A stretch of 64,000 nt of DNA from Deinococcus apachensis DSM 19763 (GTDB lineage: Bacteria; Deinococcota; Deinococci; Deinococcales; Deinococcaceae), in contig NZ_KB906400.1 in the NCBI RefSeq assembly GCF_000381345.1, forward strand, positions 1-64,000, read 5' to 3'. A program made the translations under genes and the position numbers. The notes below the pieces were generated by a model, which did no database searches, was not told the DNA's origin, and saw only the letters and a program-made list of their open reading frames with translations. The stretch's first letter is position 1; each line of letters opens with the position of its first letter. Shown here one piece after another: positions 24,487 through 35,083 of this stretch.

Positions 24487-25659
24487 TCAGGACCCTGCGG
24501 AGGTGAGGGTATTCCGCGCCCGCCCGGCCCGGAAGCGCCCGAAATGGAGCGGGTGGGTCACGCCGTCCGCCCAGTCGGCCATCAGTTCACCCAGCGCGGG
24601 CACGAACTTGAACCCGTGCCCGCTACATGGCGAGGCGAGCAGCACGGACGGTGAACCGCCAGGGACCACGGCGTCATGGGTGTCCAGCAGGAAGTCCTGG
24701 GTCGGGGTCGTCGTGTACAGGCAGGTCCGGGCCTGCATGACCGGGCCCGCCGCCCCGGGCAGGTGGCGCTCCAGATAGGCCCCCAGCCGCGCGAGGGTTG
24801 CGCCGTCCACCTCGAAGCTCCGGGTTTCGGCCGTCGTGGCTGGTCCCTGGAGGTGTTCGGCGATCTTCACGCCGGGAAGTCCGAAGGCGGGGAAGCCGTA
24901 GACCTCGGCCTCCCCCACCCGGGCGTGCTGGATGAACACCGGGAAGCGGCCAGGCAGGAAGGCGGCCAGGTCCCGGACCCGGAAAAAGGCGGTCGTCTCC
25001 AGCGTGACCCGCAGGGTCGGCGTGAGTTCCGGCACGAGGTGGGGCAGCCAGGCGCCCGCGGCGACGATCAGGCGGCGGCAGGCAAAGGTCCCCCGCGGGG
25101 TGCGGACGACCGGGGCCCGCGGGTCGCCCAGGTCGAGGTCCAGCGCCGGGGTGTGTTCGAGCACGGTCGCCCCCTCCGAGCGGGCCAGGGCCGCGAGCAG
25201 TTCGACCGTCTGCGTGGGGTTGACGATGCCCGCGTCGGGCGAGTAGACGGCCGCCCAGTCCCCGGGAACCCTCCACTGCGGGAAGCGCCGCATGAGCGCC
25301 CCGGCGTCCAGGGTCTCGACCTGCGCGCCCGCCCCCCGCAGGCTCTCCTCGACGGCCCGCAGGCCCGGCAACGCCCCGGGGCCGAGGTCGAGGCCGCCCG
25401 TCAGGGTCAGCAGGGTCTGCCCGGAGACCTCTTCCAGCTCGCGCCACCGGTCGAGGGCGTGCTGGGCGAGGTGAACGTAGTCGGGGTGGTCATAGGCAAG
25501 GCGGAAGATGCGCGAGTGGCCGTGGCTGGACCCCCGGTCGTGCGGAACAGCGAACTGGTCGAGCAGCAGCACCCGCCGCCCCCGCCGGGCGAGGTGGTAG
25601 GCAGCGCTCGTTCCGGCACCCCCAGCTCCCAGCACGATGCAGTCGTATACCCTTTCCAT
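24487..25659 (-). CDS. FAD-dependent oxidase, sarcosine oxidase/SolA family
   Basis: 390 residues from ATG 25659 behind a GGGAG site; an upstream in-frame ATG at 25695 has none. The FAD-binding start is DCIVLGAGGAGTSAAYHLAR with GxGxxG, then a glutamate-like LLLDQF. HDRGSSHGHSRIFRLAY matches monomeric sarcosine oxidase and N-methyltryptophan oxidase. The Cys in ASPCSGHGFKF corresponds to the residue that covalently holds FAD in this family. It oxidises a secondary amine, releasing aldehyde and H2O2. Its place directly before eutBC suggests use of N-methylated amines or amino alcohols. Confidence 0.88.
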   Translation of the reverse strand: MERVYDCIVLGAGGAGTSAAYHLARRGRRVLLLDQFAVPHDRGSSHGHSRIFRLAYDHPDYVHLAQHALDRWRELEEVSGQTLLTLTGGLDLGPGALPGLRAVEESLRGAGAQVETLDAGALMRRFPQWRVPGDWAAVYSPDAGIVNPTQTVELLAALARSEGATVLEHTPALDLDLGDPRAPVVRTPRGTFACRRLIVAAGAWLPHLVPELTPTLRVTLETTAFFRVRDLAAFLPGRFPVFIQHARVGEAEVYGFPAFGLPGVKIAEHLQGPATTAETRSFEVDGATLARLGAYLERHLPGAAGPVMQARTCLYTTTPTQDFLLDTHDAVVPGGSPSVLLASPCSGHGFKFVPALGELMADWADGVTHPLHFGRFRAGRARNTLTSAGS

Positions 25660-25746
25660 GGATCTCCCGCATTCTGCATGAAGGGTCGGGGGCAAAGCCG
25701 CGCCCCGTGGGTCTGGTGATGGACGGCCCTCCCCTCGCCGCCCCGC

Positions 25747-27183
25747 TCATCCCGGTGGGGACGCCGCGAGGGAACAGACCGTGGACCGCACCACCTCGGC
25801 GTCCCCCCCGCGCGCCACGGCCGCAACGGTCCAGCCCACCTCCTCGGGAAAGGCCAGGGCGGTCATCACCACGCGCCCGTCCTCCGCGAACACCTCCACG
25901 GACGAGCGGTGCATGAGGACCCGCAGCGAGAGGAGGCCGTTCCCCGCCGTGAGCGGCGCCCCGTACTCCCCATCGAAGCCTTCCGGCGCGCCGACGGAGG
26001 GGGCAGTCCTGCGCCGGAGGACGAGGCGGTTCCCCTCCAGGTCATGCGAGAGCACCACCTCCTCCCGCGCCCCGCCCCGAATCAGGAGGTCGAGACGGCG
26101 CGCCCCGCGCCCGGCCAGATCGAGGGTCAGGTCCAGGGCGGGCCGGGCGCGGGGCGTGAGGGTGAGCGGCACGCCCTCCCGCAGCGGGCTCCCCGTGAGG
26201 CGAAATTCGGCCCCACGGAGCCGGTCGAGTTCGGCGACGGGCCGCTGCCGCAACACGGGCCCCCCGGCGGACCGGACCAGGGACAGCTCGCGCGGAAAGC
26301 TCAGCGTGCCGCGCCACGGCCCGGTGGGCAGGCGGGAGGCGTACCGCCAGTGGTTCATCCAGCCCAGCCAGACCCGCCGTCCGGGTAGGTCCGAGAAGGA
26401 CAGGGCCGCGTAGAAGTCCGGGCCGTGGTCGAGGGGACGTGCGGGTGTGGTCGGCCTGAACGTCACGCCGTCGAACGTCCCCACGAAATACTGGCCGCCC
26501 GACCTCCCGAAGGGGCGGCCCGGGTACACGTCCACCTTGAGCACCCAATGATCCACGCCCCGCTCGTCCGTCAGAGCAAACAGCTCGGGCACCTCCCAGG
26601 GACCCCGCGTGTCACCCGCGGGGCCGAACACACTCTGCGGGGTCCAGTCGCGCAGGTTCGGCGAGCTGAAGATCTCCACCTGGCGCTCGGCGGGATGGGC
26701 GACCGCCATGACCCAGCGCCCGGTCTCGCCGTGCCAGAACACCCTGGGGTCCCGGAAGTCAGCCTTACCGGGGTCCAGCACGGGCCGCTCCCAGGGGTCG
26801 TGCCAGGTTCGCCCGCGGTCCTGACTGTAGGCGAGGTACTGCGCCTGGTGACCCGCCCGGTGGCCGGTGTACAGCGCGACGAAGGGCGGGACGTCCCCGA
26901 GCCCCAGCCCGCTTGTGTTGTGCCAGTCCACCACGGCGCTCCCCGAGTAGATGGCCCGGTCCGGGCGCTCGGGCAGCGCCACCCCGAGATGCTCCCAGGC
27001 CACCAGGTCGCGGCTGACCGCGTGAGCCCAGCTTAGGTGCCCGTGGATGGGGCCGAAGGGGTTGTGCTGGTAGAACAGGTGGTACTCGCCCCCGAAGTGC
27101 AGCAGGCCGTTGGGGTCGTTCATCCAGTGGCGCGCGGGCGTGAAATGAAAGAGCGGGCGGTGGCGGTCCGGGGCGCCGGTCAC
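25747..27183 (-). CDS. GH32 beta-fructosidase (sucrose/levan hydrolase type)
   Basis: 478 residues, no signal peptide, thus probably intracellular. GH32 signatures: WMNDPNG at 20-26 (Asp23 nucleophile), FRDP at 143-146 (transition-state Asp), and WEVPE with Glu197 as acid/base. A C-terminal beta-sandwich follows from about residue 330. Start GTG 27183 lacks an obvious ribosome site, but the homology begins right after it. A cytoplasmic fructosidase downstream of a sugar-type ABC transporter would cleave imported sucrose or fructo-oligosaccharides. Confidence 0.9.
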   Translation of the reverse strand: MTGAPDRHRPLFHFTPARHWMNDPNGLLHFGGEYHLFYQHNPFGPIHGHLSWAHAVSRDLVAWEHLGVALPERPDRAIYSGSAVVDWHNTSGLGLGDVPPFVALYTGHRAGHQAQYLAYSQDRGRTWHDPWERPVLDPGKADFRDPRVFWHGETGRWVMAVAHPAERQVEIFSSPNLRDWTPQSVFGPAGDTRGPWEVPELFALTDERGVDHWVLKVDVYPGRPFGRSGGQYFVGTFDGVTFRPTTPARPLDHGPDFYAALSFSDLPGRRVWLGWMNHWRYASRLPTGPWRGTLSFPRELSLVRSAGGPVLRQRPVAELDRLRGAEFRLTGSPLREGVPLTLTPRARPALDLTLDLAGRGARRLDLLIRGGAREEVVLSHDLEGNRLVLRRRTAPSVGAPEGFDGEYGAPLTAGNGLLSLRVLMHRSSVEVFAEDGRVVMTALAFPEEVGWTVAAVARGGDAEVVRSTVCSLAASPPG

Positions 27184-27241
27184 GGCCGGGACAGGGAGCC
27201 GCGCCCTCCGGGCAGGCCGGACCCGCGTTCTCCCGGGGGGC

Positions 27242-28366
27242 TCACAGGAGGGTCGGCTCCCCGGGGGCGGAGGGCGCGAACCCGGCCGCGAAGGGGGCGT
27301 GCTCCGGCGCCAGCGGCGCGTGAAGCTGCCTGAGCAGCGCGAACTCGTCGAACAGCGTCCACTCCTGCCGGATCAGCCCGCCCCGCAGCTCGTGATGCGT
27401 CACGCCCAGCATCCGCACGCGCCGCCCGGTGGGCCGCCCGTAGCGGCCGGGACCGTCGTGGGTCCCCTGCAGGGTCCAGCGGGTGGCGACGCGGTGCCCT
27501 CGCCCCGCGTCGCCCAGCACGCACACGTGGTCCACGCTCAGCCGCAGGTCGGAAAACTGCGCCATCAGCCCCAGCACGAACTGCTCGTAGTCGCCGTGCC
27601 CGTAAAGCTGCCGGTGGCCCGGCACCCAGGCCACGTGTTCGGGGGCGTAGCAGGCGCGCACCAGGCTCAGCATTCGCGCGTTCCACAGGTTGTGCAGCAG
27701 GGCACGCACAAAGGCCTCCGCCTCCTCGGGAGCGGGCAGCGCCAGGAGGGTGGGCGGGAGCTGCCCGTCCTCCCCGGTGGGCTCGCCGGGCGGCACGGGG
27801 GGCACGGGCGCACCCGCGCGGGCGAGTTCCAGGGGGTCATAGCCGAGCTGGCGCAACTCGGCGCTGTGGTCGCCCACCAGCCACTCTTCAAAGATGCGGT
27901 TGTCCTTGATGCGGCAGTCGGCAACAATCCAGCGGCCGATGCGGCGCCCCGTGGGCGGGCCGTAGTCGGTGTGGCCGGTGTTGACGCCCACCGTGAACAG
28001 GCGGTGCGAGGTGTAGAAGCCGTCCTGCGCGTTGCCGCCCCAGATCACGTCGTCCGCGAACGAGCGGGAGCCGCTGTAGGCCGCCTGGCTGCGGAGGGTG
28101 TTTCGCACCACGGCCTCGGCGCCGTACGTCGTCAGCCCGTCCGAGGTATGCACCCGGGCGTTGTGGGTGTAGTGCGTGTGGATCAGGTGGACCGCGCGCT
28201 CCTCCCAGATCCTGTGGGTGCAGCGCACGATGTAGTCCACGATGTCCACGTACTCCGGGTCGAAGCCGTCGAGGTCCTGGCGGCGCCCGCTGTTCGCGGC
28301 GGCGGCGAAATCGGTGATGTCCGGGTGATCGGCGAAGTCGAAGACGGGTGGGGGTTCCTGTGTCAC
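27242..28366 (-). CDS. double SnoaL/NTF2-like protein, paralog 1
   Basis: 374 residues, cytoplasmic. It has two related NTF2-fold halves: residues about 45-190 (DIVDYIVRCTHRIWEERAVH ... EWLVGD) and 235-355 (NLWNARMLSLVRACYAPEHV ... EWTLFDEFALLRQLHAP). It is one of five paralogs between 27242 and 34952 and one of the two most diverged, with a Pro-rich insertion between the halves and a longer C-terminus. NTF2/SnoaL folds serve as dehydratases, isomerases or cyclases; no specific activity can be assigned. Start GTG 28366 has AAGGA five bases upstream. It follows the nitrilase-type gene by 39 bases. Confidence 0.85.
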   Translation of the reverse strand: MTQEPPPVFDFADHPDITDFAAAANSGRRQDLDGFDPEYVDIVDYIVRCTHRIWEERAVHLIHTHYTHNARVHTSDGLTTYGAEAVVRNTLRSQAAYSGSRSFADDVIWGGNAQDGFYTSHRLFTVGVNTGHTDYGPPTGRRIGRWIVADCRIKDNRIFEEWLVGDHSAELRQLGYDPLELARAGAPVPPVPPGEPTGEDGQLPPTLLALPAPEEAEAFVRALLHNLWNARMLSLVRACYAPEHVAWVPGHRQLYGHGDYEQFVLGLMAQFSDLRLSVDHVCVLGDAGRGHRVATRWTLQGTHDGPGRYGRPTGRRVRMLGVTHHELRGGLIRQEWTLFDEFALLRQLHAPLAPEHAPFAAGFAPSAPGEPTLL

Positions 28367-28405
28367 GCGGTTCCTTCCTGGGATGGGTGGGCAGACCCAC
28401 CCCGC

Positions 28406-29307
28406 CTACTCGGCACGCTCGACCCGGGCTTCCTCTGCCGGGTGGCGGCGATCCGGATTCCAGCGCCCCGGGTCGATGCTTCCGCCGTACAGCGGCAGCG
28501 GCAGCGGCGGGTCGCTGGGCCGGAACTGGTCCCACGGGCGGGTCAGCCCCACCGTGCCGTACTGCCGGACGCGCGGAACGTGGTCGAGGTCGAGCACATC
28601 GGTCAGGACGGTCGGGGCCGCCCCAACCGCCTCCGCCCGGACGATCCCCTCCGGGTCCACGATCAGGCTGCGGCCCGTCCCCTCCGGCCCCGCGCAGTTC
28701 ACGCTCACCACGAACACCTGGTTGACGATGGCGTTCGCCCGCGCCAGGATCACCTCCTGGGTCCGGTCGCAGGTCGTCGTCTTCACGAGGTTGAGCACGA
28801 CCTCGGCGCCCATCCAGGCCAGGTGGCGGGTGACCTCCGGGAACCAGGCGTCGTAGCAGACCGAAAACCCGGCCCGCCCGACTCCCGGCAGGTCGAAGGT
28901 CACGAAATGGTCCCCCGCCTCAAACGGCTCGTAGGGCCGCCAGGGAAAGACCTTGCGGTACGACGCGGCGAGGCGCCCCTCGGGAGAGAGGGCGACGGCC
29001 GTGTTGAACAGTTGCCCCGCGGGGCCCCGCTCGCACACGCTCCCCGGCACCAGCCAGACGCCCAGGTCCCCCGCCAGTTCGCCCAGCGCTGACGCGCGCG
29101 GGCCGGAGAGCGGCTCGGCCACCTCCAGCAGCCGTTCCCGCCTCAGGGGTCCCTCGGTCCCGAATAGGTGGAGTTCGGGGTAGACGATCATCCGGACCTG
29201 CGGAAAGGCCGCCACGAGCCCCTGCACGTGCTCGGCAAAGCGGCTCAGCGGCCCATCGACCGGGAACGGGGCCTCCTGCACCACGGCGACCGGCAGGACC
29301 CTCGCCA

Positions 29308-29308
<1 letters not shown>
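28406..29308 (-). CDS. carbon-nitrogen hydrolase (nitrilase superfamily)
   Basis: 300 residues with the full Glu-Lys-Cys triad: Glu45 (VYPELHLFG), Lys119 (YRKVFPWRPYE) and Cys151 (FSVCYDAWFPE). These enzymes hydrolyse amides, carbamoyl groups or nitriles. The C-terminal part contains ANAIVNQVFVVSVNCAG, and a further tail packs against a dimer partner in relatives. ATG 29308 overlaps the stop of the HisD-like gene by one base (TGATG), so the pair is coupled. The substrate is unknown; an amide or carbamate intermediate of the island's pathway is possible. Confidence 0.88.
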
Positions 29309-30591
<1,283 letters not shown>

Positions 30592-30602
30592 CGGGGGTCC
30601 TT

Positions 30603-31649
30603 TCAACCGGGGCGGTACACCTGCTTGAGCAGGGCGAACTCGTCCCAGACCATGTACTCGCGCTCGATGCGCCCGCCGCGCACCTCGAAGTGGCTGATTC
30701 CCAGCACCCGCACCCGCCGCCCGGTGGGGGGCCCGTAGGGTCCCGGCCCCCCGTGGGTGCCCTGGAAGGTCCAGCGCGCGGCCACCCTGTACCCCTGCGC
30801 CTCGCTCCCGATCCAGGCCACGTGGTCCACGCTCATCGCCCCGTCGGGAAAAGCGGCCAGCAGCCCCAGCACGTAAGCGGTCAGGTCGCCGTGCCCCTCC
30901 AGGCGGCGGTTCCCCGGCACCCACACCACAGCGTTCGGCGCGTAATACTTGGCCAGGTAGTTGAGCATCCGGGCGTTCCAGACCAGCCCGTAGAGCAGGC
31001 CCGGCAGCGCGTCCGGGTCGCGTGGGTCACCGTCCGCGTGGACGGGCGGGTGTCCCTGGCCGGGCAGCCGGGACACCTCGCCGACGAGGGTGTCGGGACC
31101 TTGCCACCCCAGTTCCGCCTCCGCCCGGGAGAGAGTGCGGGCCAGTTCGACCTCATCCAGCCCGAGCTGGCGAATCAGCGCCGTCTCGTCGTGGACGACC
31201 CACTCCTCCACGATGCGGCCTCGGCGCACCACGCAGTGCGCGATCTCGCGGCGCTGCACCCGCCTCCCGGTGGGCGGCCCGTAGATGCTGTGGCCGAGAT
31301 TGTGGCCGCTCCAGGTCACCCGGTGCGAGGAGTGGAATCCTTCCCGGTCATTGCCGCTCCAGATCACCTCGTCGCCGAAGAGGCGCAGGTCGGGAAAGGC
31401 CGCCAGCGTCCGCACCGTGTTCTCGACCACCTGATCGCGCCCGTAGTACTCGGCGTCCGAGAGGTGGACCGGGGTGTTGTGCGCGTAGTGGGTGTAGATC
31501 AGGCCGACGGCCTTGTCCTCCCAGATTTTGTGCGTACACCGGACGATGTAGTCCACGATGTCGGTGTAATCGGCGCCAAAGCCCTCCAGGCTCTGCCGCC
31601 GCCCGGCCACGACCGGGGCCATCTGGGGACCGAGCTCGCGCTCTTCCAC
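30603..31649 (-). CDS. double SnoaL/NTF2-like protein, paralog 2
   Basis: About 348 residues. It shares DYTDIVDYIVRCTHKIWEDK, the YGPPTGRRV motif in both halves, and DEFALLKQ near the end with its neighbours. It is more diverged than paralogs 3-5: the THGEVDRLPTGQQAP linker is reduced to VGEVSRLPGQGHPP, and the last EWT becomes REYMVWDEF. The start is uncertain. GTG 31649 gives an N-terminus like the other copies but trimmed, ATG 31622 is shorter, and the open frame extends to 31763 inside paralog 3. No clear ribosome site favours one. Confidence 0.8.
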   Translation of the reverse strand: MEERELGPQMAPVVAGRRQSLEGFGADYTDIVDYIVRCTHKIWEDKAVGLIYTHYAHNTPVHLSDAEYYGRDQVVENTVRTLAAFPDLRLFGDEVIWSGNDREGFHSSHRVTWSGHNLGHSIYGPPTGRRVQRREIAHCVVRRGRIVEEWVVHDETALIRQLGLDEVELARTLSRAEAELGWQGPDTLVGEVSRLPGQGHPPVHADGDPRDPDALPGLLYGLVWNARMLNYLAKYYAPNAVVWVPGNRRLEGHGDLTAYVLGLLAAFPDGAMSVDHVAWIGSEAQGYRVAARWTFQGTHGGPGPYGPPTGRRVRVLGISHFEVRGGRIEREYMVWDEFALLKQVYRPG

Positions 31650-31674
31650 GCTGAGGACGGCGCGTTCCTCGTGC

Positions 31675-32790
31675 TCACTGGCTGACTTCGGTAACCTCTG
31701 GTCCGCTGACACTGGCACCCCCGATCCGCCCGTGCAATTGTTTGAGGAGCGCGAACTCGTCAAAGACCGTCCATTCCTTCACGACCCTGCCGTCCCGGAC
31801 GGTGTGGTGGCTGATCACGATCATGGAGACGCGCCGCCCGGTAGGGGCGCCGTACGGCCCGTACCCCTCGTGGGTGCCCTGGAAGGTGGAGCGTGTCGCC
31901 ACCCGGTAGCCGCGCCGGTCGTCGCCCAGCACGCACTGGTGGTCCACGGTGACCGCCAGATCGGGGAAGCAGGCCAGCAGCGTGATGACGAAGTTCTCGT
32001 AGTCGCCGTACCCGTACAGCTTGCGCGCGTCGGGCAGGAAGGCGACGAGGCCGGGCGAGTAATGCTCGCGGACCATGTTGACCAGCCGGGCATTCCACAG
32101 GTTCTGCCAGACGGCCCGGATGAATCCCTGCGGGTCCCCGTCGGCGTTTGGCACCGTTACGAACTCCGGCGCCTGCTGACCGGTGGGCAGGCGGTCCACC
32201 TCGCCGTGGGTGTGAGGCGTGGCGGGCAGGACGGCCTGTTTCGCCAGACGCAGCGGGTCGTACCCCATCTGCCTCACGATGGTCACGCCGTCATGGGTCA
32301 GCCACTCCTCCACGATCCTGTTCTCGCGGATCAGGCAGTCGGCGATGCCCCAGTACAGGATTTTGCGCCCTGTCGGCGGGCTGAAGTCGGTGTATCCGGT
32401 GTGGGTGGCCGTGTTCACGTGGCGGTGGGAGCTGTAATACCCCTCGTCCTCGTTGCCGCCCCAGATCACATCGTCGGCATAGGCCCGCAGGTCACCCCAG
32501 ATCGCCTGATTCTGGAGGGTGTTTCGCACCACCGTCTCGCGCCCGTAGATCGTGCCGCCGGGGGTATGCACCATCGCGTTGTGGGCATAGTGGGTGTAGA
32601 TCAGCCCTATGGCCTTTTCTTCCCAGATCTTATGGGTACACCGCACGATGTAGTCCACGATGTCGGTGTAGTCGGCATCGAACCCGCGCAGCGCCTGTCT
32701 GCGCCCGGTGCCCGCTGCCCGCTCGAAGTCGGCGATATCGGGCCGGTCGGCGAAGTCGAAGACGGGGAGCGGCTGGATGTCGTCGGTCAC
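31675..32790 (-). CDS. double SnoaL/NTF2-like protein, paralog 3
   Basis: 371 residues from GTG 32790, with AGGAGG seven bases upstream; the GTG overlaps the stop of paralog 4 (GTGA). The N-terminus PLPVFDFADRPDIADFERAA is shared with paralog 5. Each half has the THTG...PPTGRKI or THEGYGPYGAPTGRRV motif followed by a Gly-Arg-Ile/Val and EW (NRIVEEWL; GRVVKEWTVFDEFALLKQ). The linker HTHGEVDRLPTGQQAPEF is almost identical in paralogs 3-5. The function is unknown; conserved His, Asp and Tyr residues allow an enzymatic role. Confidence 0.87.
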   Translation of the reverse strand: MTDDIQPLPVFDFADRPDIADFERAAGTGRRQALRGFDADYTDIVDYIVRCTHKIWEEKAIGLIYTHYAHNAMVHTPGGTIYGRETVVRNTLQNQAIWGDLRAYADDVIWGGNEDEGYYSSHRHVNTATHTGYTDFSPPTGRKILYWGIADCLIRENRIVEEWLTHDGVTIVRQMGYDPLRLAKQAVLPATPHTHGEVDRLPTGQQAPEFVTVPNADGDPQGFIRAVWQNLWNARLVNMVREHYSPGLVAFLPDARKLYGYGDYENFVITLLACFPDLAVTVDHQCVLGDDRRGYRVATRSTFQGTHEGYGPYGAPTGRRVSMIVISHHTVRDGRVVKEWTVFDEFALLKQLHGRIGGASVSGPEVTEVSQ

Positions 32791-33872
32791 TGCTGAGCCT
32801 CCTGGCGGGCGTGGAGCTGGGTGAGCAGGGCGAATTCGTCGAAGAGCGTCCATTCCTGAGTGACCTTGCCGCCCTGGATGACGTGATGGCTGGCCCCGAT
32901 GAGGAAGATGCGCCGCCCGGTCGGTGCGCCGTAGGGACCGTAGCCCTGGTGCGTGCCCTGCAGGGTGAAGCGGGTGGCGACCCGGTGGCCTCCGGGGGCC
33001 GGAAGGGCGCACTGGTGGTCGATCGTCAGCGCGAGGTCGGGAAAGCAGGCCATGAACGTGATCACGAAGTTCTCGTAATCGCCGTACCCGGACAGCTTGC
33101 GCTCGCCGGGCACGTAGGCCACGAGACCCGGCGCGTAATGCTCGCGCACCATGTTGACGAGGCGGGCATTCCAGAGGTTGTGCAGGAGGGCGGCGACGAA
33201 GCCCTGTGGGTCCGCTTGCGCACCCGGCACGTCCAGAAAGGCCGGGGCCTGTTGGCCGGTCGGCAGGCGGTCCACCTCGCCGTGCGTGTGCGGCCTGGCG
33301 GGAAGCACGGCCTTTTTCGCCAGGGCCACTGCGTCATATCCCATCTGCCGCAGACTGCTCGCCCCATCGTGGACGAGCCATTCCTCGACGATGCGGTTCT
33401 CCCGGATGAAGCAGTCCGCGATGCCCCAGCGGGCTGTCCGGCGGAGGGTCGGTGGGCCGTGCGGGGTCGGTCCCGTGTTGATGGAAGAGCCCCGGACGCG
33501 GTGCGAGGTGTAAAAGCCGTCTCGCTCGTCCCCGCCCCAGATCACGTCATCGGCGTACCCGCGCCCCGCGGTGAAGCCCGCCTGGCTGGCGAGGGTGTTT
33601 CGCACCACCGCCTCGCGGCCGTACGTGACGCCGAACGAGGTGTGCAGGATGACGTTGTGCGCGTAGTGGGTGTAGATCAGGCCGATGGCCTTTTCTTCCC
33701 AGATTTTGTGCGTGCAGCGGACGATGTAGTCCACGATGTCCGTGTAATCGTCGTCGAAGCCCGCCAGCGGTTGCCTGCGTCCAGTGCCCGCGGCCCGCTC
33801 GAAGTCGGCCATGTCGGGGTGGCCAGCGAGATCGAATATGGCGGGCCTGGGCTGACTGCGCCTGGTCGTCAC
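32787..33872 (-). CDS. double SnoaL/NTF2-like protein, paralog 4
   Basis: 361 residues, GTG start at 33872. It has the full family pattern: DYTDIVDYIVRCTHKIWEEK, IGLIYTHYAHN, YGREAVVRNTL, YADDVIWGGDERDGFYTSHR, IADCFIRENRIVEEWLVHDG and the second half from NLWNARLVNMVREHYAPG. The PPTGRK motif of the first half is altered to PPTLRRT, so its site may differ. Stop and start codons overlap with paralog 3 and lie three bases from paralog 5, consistent with an operon. Confidence 0.87.
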   Translation of the reverse strand: MTTRRSQPRPAIFDLAGHPDMADFERAAGTGRRQPLAGFDDDYTDIVDYIVRCTHKIWEEKAIGLIYTHYAHNVILHTSFGVTYGREAVVRNTLASQAGFTAGRGYADDVIWGGDERDGFYTSHRVRGSSINTGPTPHGPPTLRRTARWGIADCFIRENRIVEEWLVHDGASSLRQMGYDAVALAKKAVLPARPHTHGEVDRLPTGQQAPAFLDVPGAQADPQGFVAALLHNLWNARLVNMVREHYAPGLVAYVPGERKLSGYGDYENFVITFMACFPDLALTIDHQCALPAPGGHRVATRFTLQGTHQGYGPYGAPTGRRIFLIGASHHVIQGGKVTQEWTLFDEFALLTQLHARQEAQQ

Positions 33873-33875
33873 GCC

Positions 33876-34952
33876 TCAGCCTTCCACCCGGGCGTGAAGC
33901 TGCTTGAGCAGGGCGAATTCGTCGAACAGCGTCCACTCCTGGACGATCTGGCCCCCCCGGATGATGTGGTGCGACCCACCGATGAGGAAGATGCGCCGTC
34001 GAGTCGGGGCGCCGTACGGCCCGTAGCCCTCGTGCGTGCCCTGGAGGGTGAAGCGCGTGGCGACCCGGTAGCCGCGCCGCTCGTCCCCCAGGAAGCACTG
34101 GTGATCGATCGTCATGGCCAGGTCGGGAAAGCTGGCGAGCAGCGTGATGACGAAGTTCTCGTAGTCCCCGTGGCCGTACAGCTTGCGGGAGTCAGGCACA
34201 AAGGCAACGTGGCCCGGGGCGTAATGCTCGCGGACCATGTTGACCAGGCGGGCGTTCCAGAGGTTCAGCAGGATGGCCCGGACGAACGCCTGCGGATCGT
34301 CGGGTGAGGGCACGTCGTGGAACTCGGGCGCCTGTTGTCCCGTCGGCAGCCGGTCCACCTCGCCGTGGGTGTGCGGGCTCCAGGGCAGCACCGAGGCGTG
34401 GGCCAGCTTGAGGGGGTCATACCCCATCTGGCGCAGCTCGGTGATGGCGTCGCTCATCAGCCATTCCTCGACGATCTTGTTGCGCACGCTGAAACAGTCC
34501 GCGAAGCCCCAGCGCTGAATCTTCCGGCCCGTCGGCGGCCCGAACTCGGTGTACCCGGTGTTCGTGCCCAGGCTCGACACCCGGTGCGAGGTGTAGAAAC
34601 CGTCCTGCTCGTTGCCGCTCCAGATCACGTCGTCGGCGTAGGCGCGGCGGTCGGCGTAGGCGGCCTGACGCTGGAGGGTGTTCACCACCATGCCCTCGCG
34701 CCCGTACATGATCCCGCTGGAGTAATGCACGATGGCGTTGTGCCCGTAGTGGGTGTAGATCAGGCCGATGCCCTTCTCCTCCCAGATTTTGTGGGTGCAG
34801 CGCACAATGTAATCGACGATGTCGGTGTAGTCGGGGTCATACCCGGCGAGCGGCTGCCGCCTCCCGGTATCGGCGGCCCGCTCGAAGTCGGCCATATCGG
34901 GGCGGTCGGCGAAGTCGAAGACGGGGAGGGGGGCCTGGGCACGGTCGTCCAT
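33876..34952 (-). CDS. double SnoaL/NTF2-like protein, paralog 5
   Basis: 358 residues from ATG 34952, with AAGGAG upstream. It is the first of the array to be transcribed. It has PVFDFADRPDMADFERAA, DYTDIVDYIVRCTHKIWEEK, FGPPTGRKIQRW, HTHGEVDRLPTGQQAPEF and YGPYGAPTRRRIF. In the second half Gly of PTGRR is Arg (PTRRR), while the first half keeps PTGRK, the opposite of paralog 4. A frame open further upstream runs through the permease genes and is spurious. It follows the MalG-type permease by 131 bases. Confidence 0.87.
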   Translation of the reverse strand: MDDRAQAPLPVFDFADRPDMADFERAADTGRRQPLAGYDPDYTDIVDYIVRCTHKIWEEKGIGLIYTHYGHNAIVHYSSGIMYGREGMVVNTLQRQAAYADRRAYADDVIWSGNEQDGFYTSHRVSSLGTNTGYTEFGPPTGRKIQRWGFADCFSVRNKIVEEWLMSDAITELRQMGYDPLKLAHASVLPWSPHTHGEVDRLPTGQQAPEFHDVPSPDDPQAFVRAILLNLWNARLVNMVREHYAPGHVAFVPDSRKLYGHGDYENFVITLLASFPDLAMTIDHQCFLGDERRGYRVATRFTLQGTHEGYGPYGAPTRRRIFLIGGSHHIIRGGQIVQEWTLFDEFALLKQLHARVEG

Positions 34953-35083
34953 GTGGGGCGTTCTCCTTCGGGAGGTGCGGCGCGGCGCGGACAGGGTGGG
35001 AGAGGCCGCCCCGCCGACTTCCGCTGCGGGCCGGGCATTCGACTTGCCGTGTTTCGCTCTGGGAACGCGGCCCGGGGGTGGGC

